A stretch of 5,306 bases of DNA from Pseudomonadota bacterium (lineage in GTDB: Bacteria; Myxococcota_A; Polyangia; Polyangiales; Sandaracinaceae): positions 1 through 5,306 of the forward strand of contig JAEZBP010000600.1 in NCBI GenBank assembly GCA_023427125.1, in the 5' to 3' direction. Both the position numbers and the translations under genes were made by a program. The notes under the pieces are model-generated. The model did no database searches, was not told where the DNA came from, and saw only the letters and a list, made by a program, of their open reading frames with translations. Below are positions 4,898 through 5,306 of the stretch, piece after piece. Each line of letters opens with the position of its first letter. The first letter of the stretch is position 1.

Positions 4898-5306
4898 GTG
4901 ACGAGACCGCTTCTCTGTCTGTTCGCCGGGAGCTTGCTCCTGACCGGCTGCGGCGCCACGGCCTACGACGACGCCGCCGGCGATCTCTACGGCGCATACG
5001 GGTACGGGGCGGGGTCGGACGCGTACGGCTACGGCGGGTATCCCTACGGCGGGTACGGCTACGGCGGATACGGCGGGTATCCCTACGACACCTACCGCAC
5101 GCCGTACGCTTACGGCGTCCCGCAGCCCTACTCGCCCTACGGCTATCCGTACGCGTACGGCTATCCCTACGCGTACGGAGTGCCCCGCCATCGGCACGAC
5201 GAGCACCCGAATGATCGGCACGACCATGATGAGCGCGACGAAGCGCGCGAGCACCGCGAGCGGGATGATCGCGTCGCGGTAGTACCGCCGCAGCGCGGTG
5301 TGGCAC
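4898..5306 (+). CDS. Gly/Tyr-rich repeat lipoprotein with His/Asp/Arg-rich region (GTG start, 3' truncated)
   Basis: The reading frame runs from GTG 4898 through the window end, 136 residues so far with no stop. GGGAG (4887-4891) lies six bases before the GTG, and no in-frame ATG gives a better N-terminus. Residues 1-18 are a textbook lipoprotein signal (MTRPLLCLFAGSLLLTGC, lipobox LTGC, C18). Residues 30-95 are built almost wholly of Tyr, Gly, Pro and Ala in GY, GGY, YPY and YAY steps, including two exact GYPYAY copies. Residues 97-126 switch to a highly charged His/Asp/Glu/Arg segment (RHRHDEHPNDRHDHDERDE and on). It is probably an envelope-exposed, disordered or adhesive protein; the charged part might bind metal. 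No known family is recognised. It lies 30 bp after the 41-bp array. The opposite strand is also open here but only mirrors the repeats. Confidence 0.8.
   Translation, partial: MTRPLLCLFAGSLLLTGCGATAYDDAAGDLYGAYGYGAGSDAYGYGGYPYGGYGYGGYGGYPYDTYRTPYAYGVPQPYSPYGYPYAYGYPYAYGVPRHRHDEHPNDRHDHDERDEAREHRERDDRVAVVPPQRGVA
5030..5087 (+). repeat. Direct repeat inside the Gly/Tyr-rich gene (19 bp, 39-bp step)
   Basis: TACGGCGGGTATCCCTACG occurs exactly at 5030-5048 and again at 5069-5087. The 39-bp step equals 13 codons, so the frame is kept and both copies encode the YGGYPY stretch. This suggests growth of the Tyr/Gly region by in-frame duplication. Confidence 0.75.
5141..5176 (+). repeat. Tandem 18-bp repeat inside the Gly/Tyr-rich gene
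   Basis: Two adjacent 18-bp copies, GGCTATCC[G/C]TACGCGTAC at 5141-5158 and 5159-5176, differ at one base and each encode GYPYAY. The single difference is synonymous (CCG/CCC), pointing to a fairly recent in-frame duplication. Confidence 0.8.

Noticed and set aside
4751..5254. 167-aa minus-strand frame with hydrophobic V/G/I/A-rich translation
   Set aside because: It is the mirror of the Gly/Tyr codon repeats. The plus-strand frame has a signal peptide, lipobox and ribosome site.

Overview
The window is about 70% or more G+C by eye. It carries three secreted lipoproteins, one of which ends in a CxxxCxxxxxCxxxxC tail. Together these suggest a Myxococcota (deltaproteobacterial) chromosome, possibly Polyangia; this is inference from composition and protein style. 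Nothing points to a phage or plasmid.

Layout from left to right. A redoxin/thioredoxin-fold lipoprotein (27-725, +) meets a 39-residue single-span membrane protein (739-858, -). A 191-bp gap then leads to a universal stress protein (1050-1592, +). Past a strong stem-loop (1597-1634) lies a cupin-domain protein (1723-2268, -). It is divergent from a TetR-family regulator (2284-2967, +). The two start codons are only 15 bp apart, and both lie inside a 25-bp palindrome (2264-2288) that is the obvious operator. A stretch of 478 bp (2968-3445) has no convincing gene. Next is an unrecognised lipoprotein with a TIG/IPT-like domain and a small Cys-rich tail (3446-4429, +). After it comes a repeat array (about 4463-4867), then a GTG-initiated Gly/Tyr-rich lipoprotein that runs off the window (4898-5306, +).

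The most striking element is the array. It has about ten units in perfect 41-bp register. Each unit is a 36-bp imperfect palindrome centred on a CGATTTCG-like core, followed by a 5-bp spacer. Several stem positions change in both arms at once, so self-complementarity is kept while the sequence drifts. It is not CRISPR, because the spacers are only 5 bp. It ends 30 bp before the Gly/Tyr-rich lipoprotein start, so it could be a multi-site operator, a structured leader RNA or a member of a dispersed repeat family. The sequence alone cannot separate these.

The genes do not form one pathway. The cupin/TetR pair is a self-contained regulatory module. The redoxin and stress protein suggest stress or envelope redox functions. 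The two right-hand lipoproteins are envelope proteins of unknown role.
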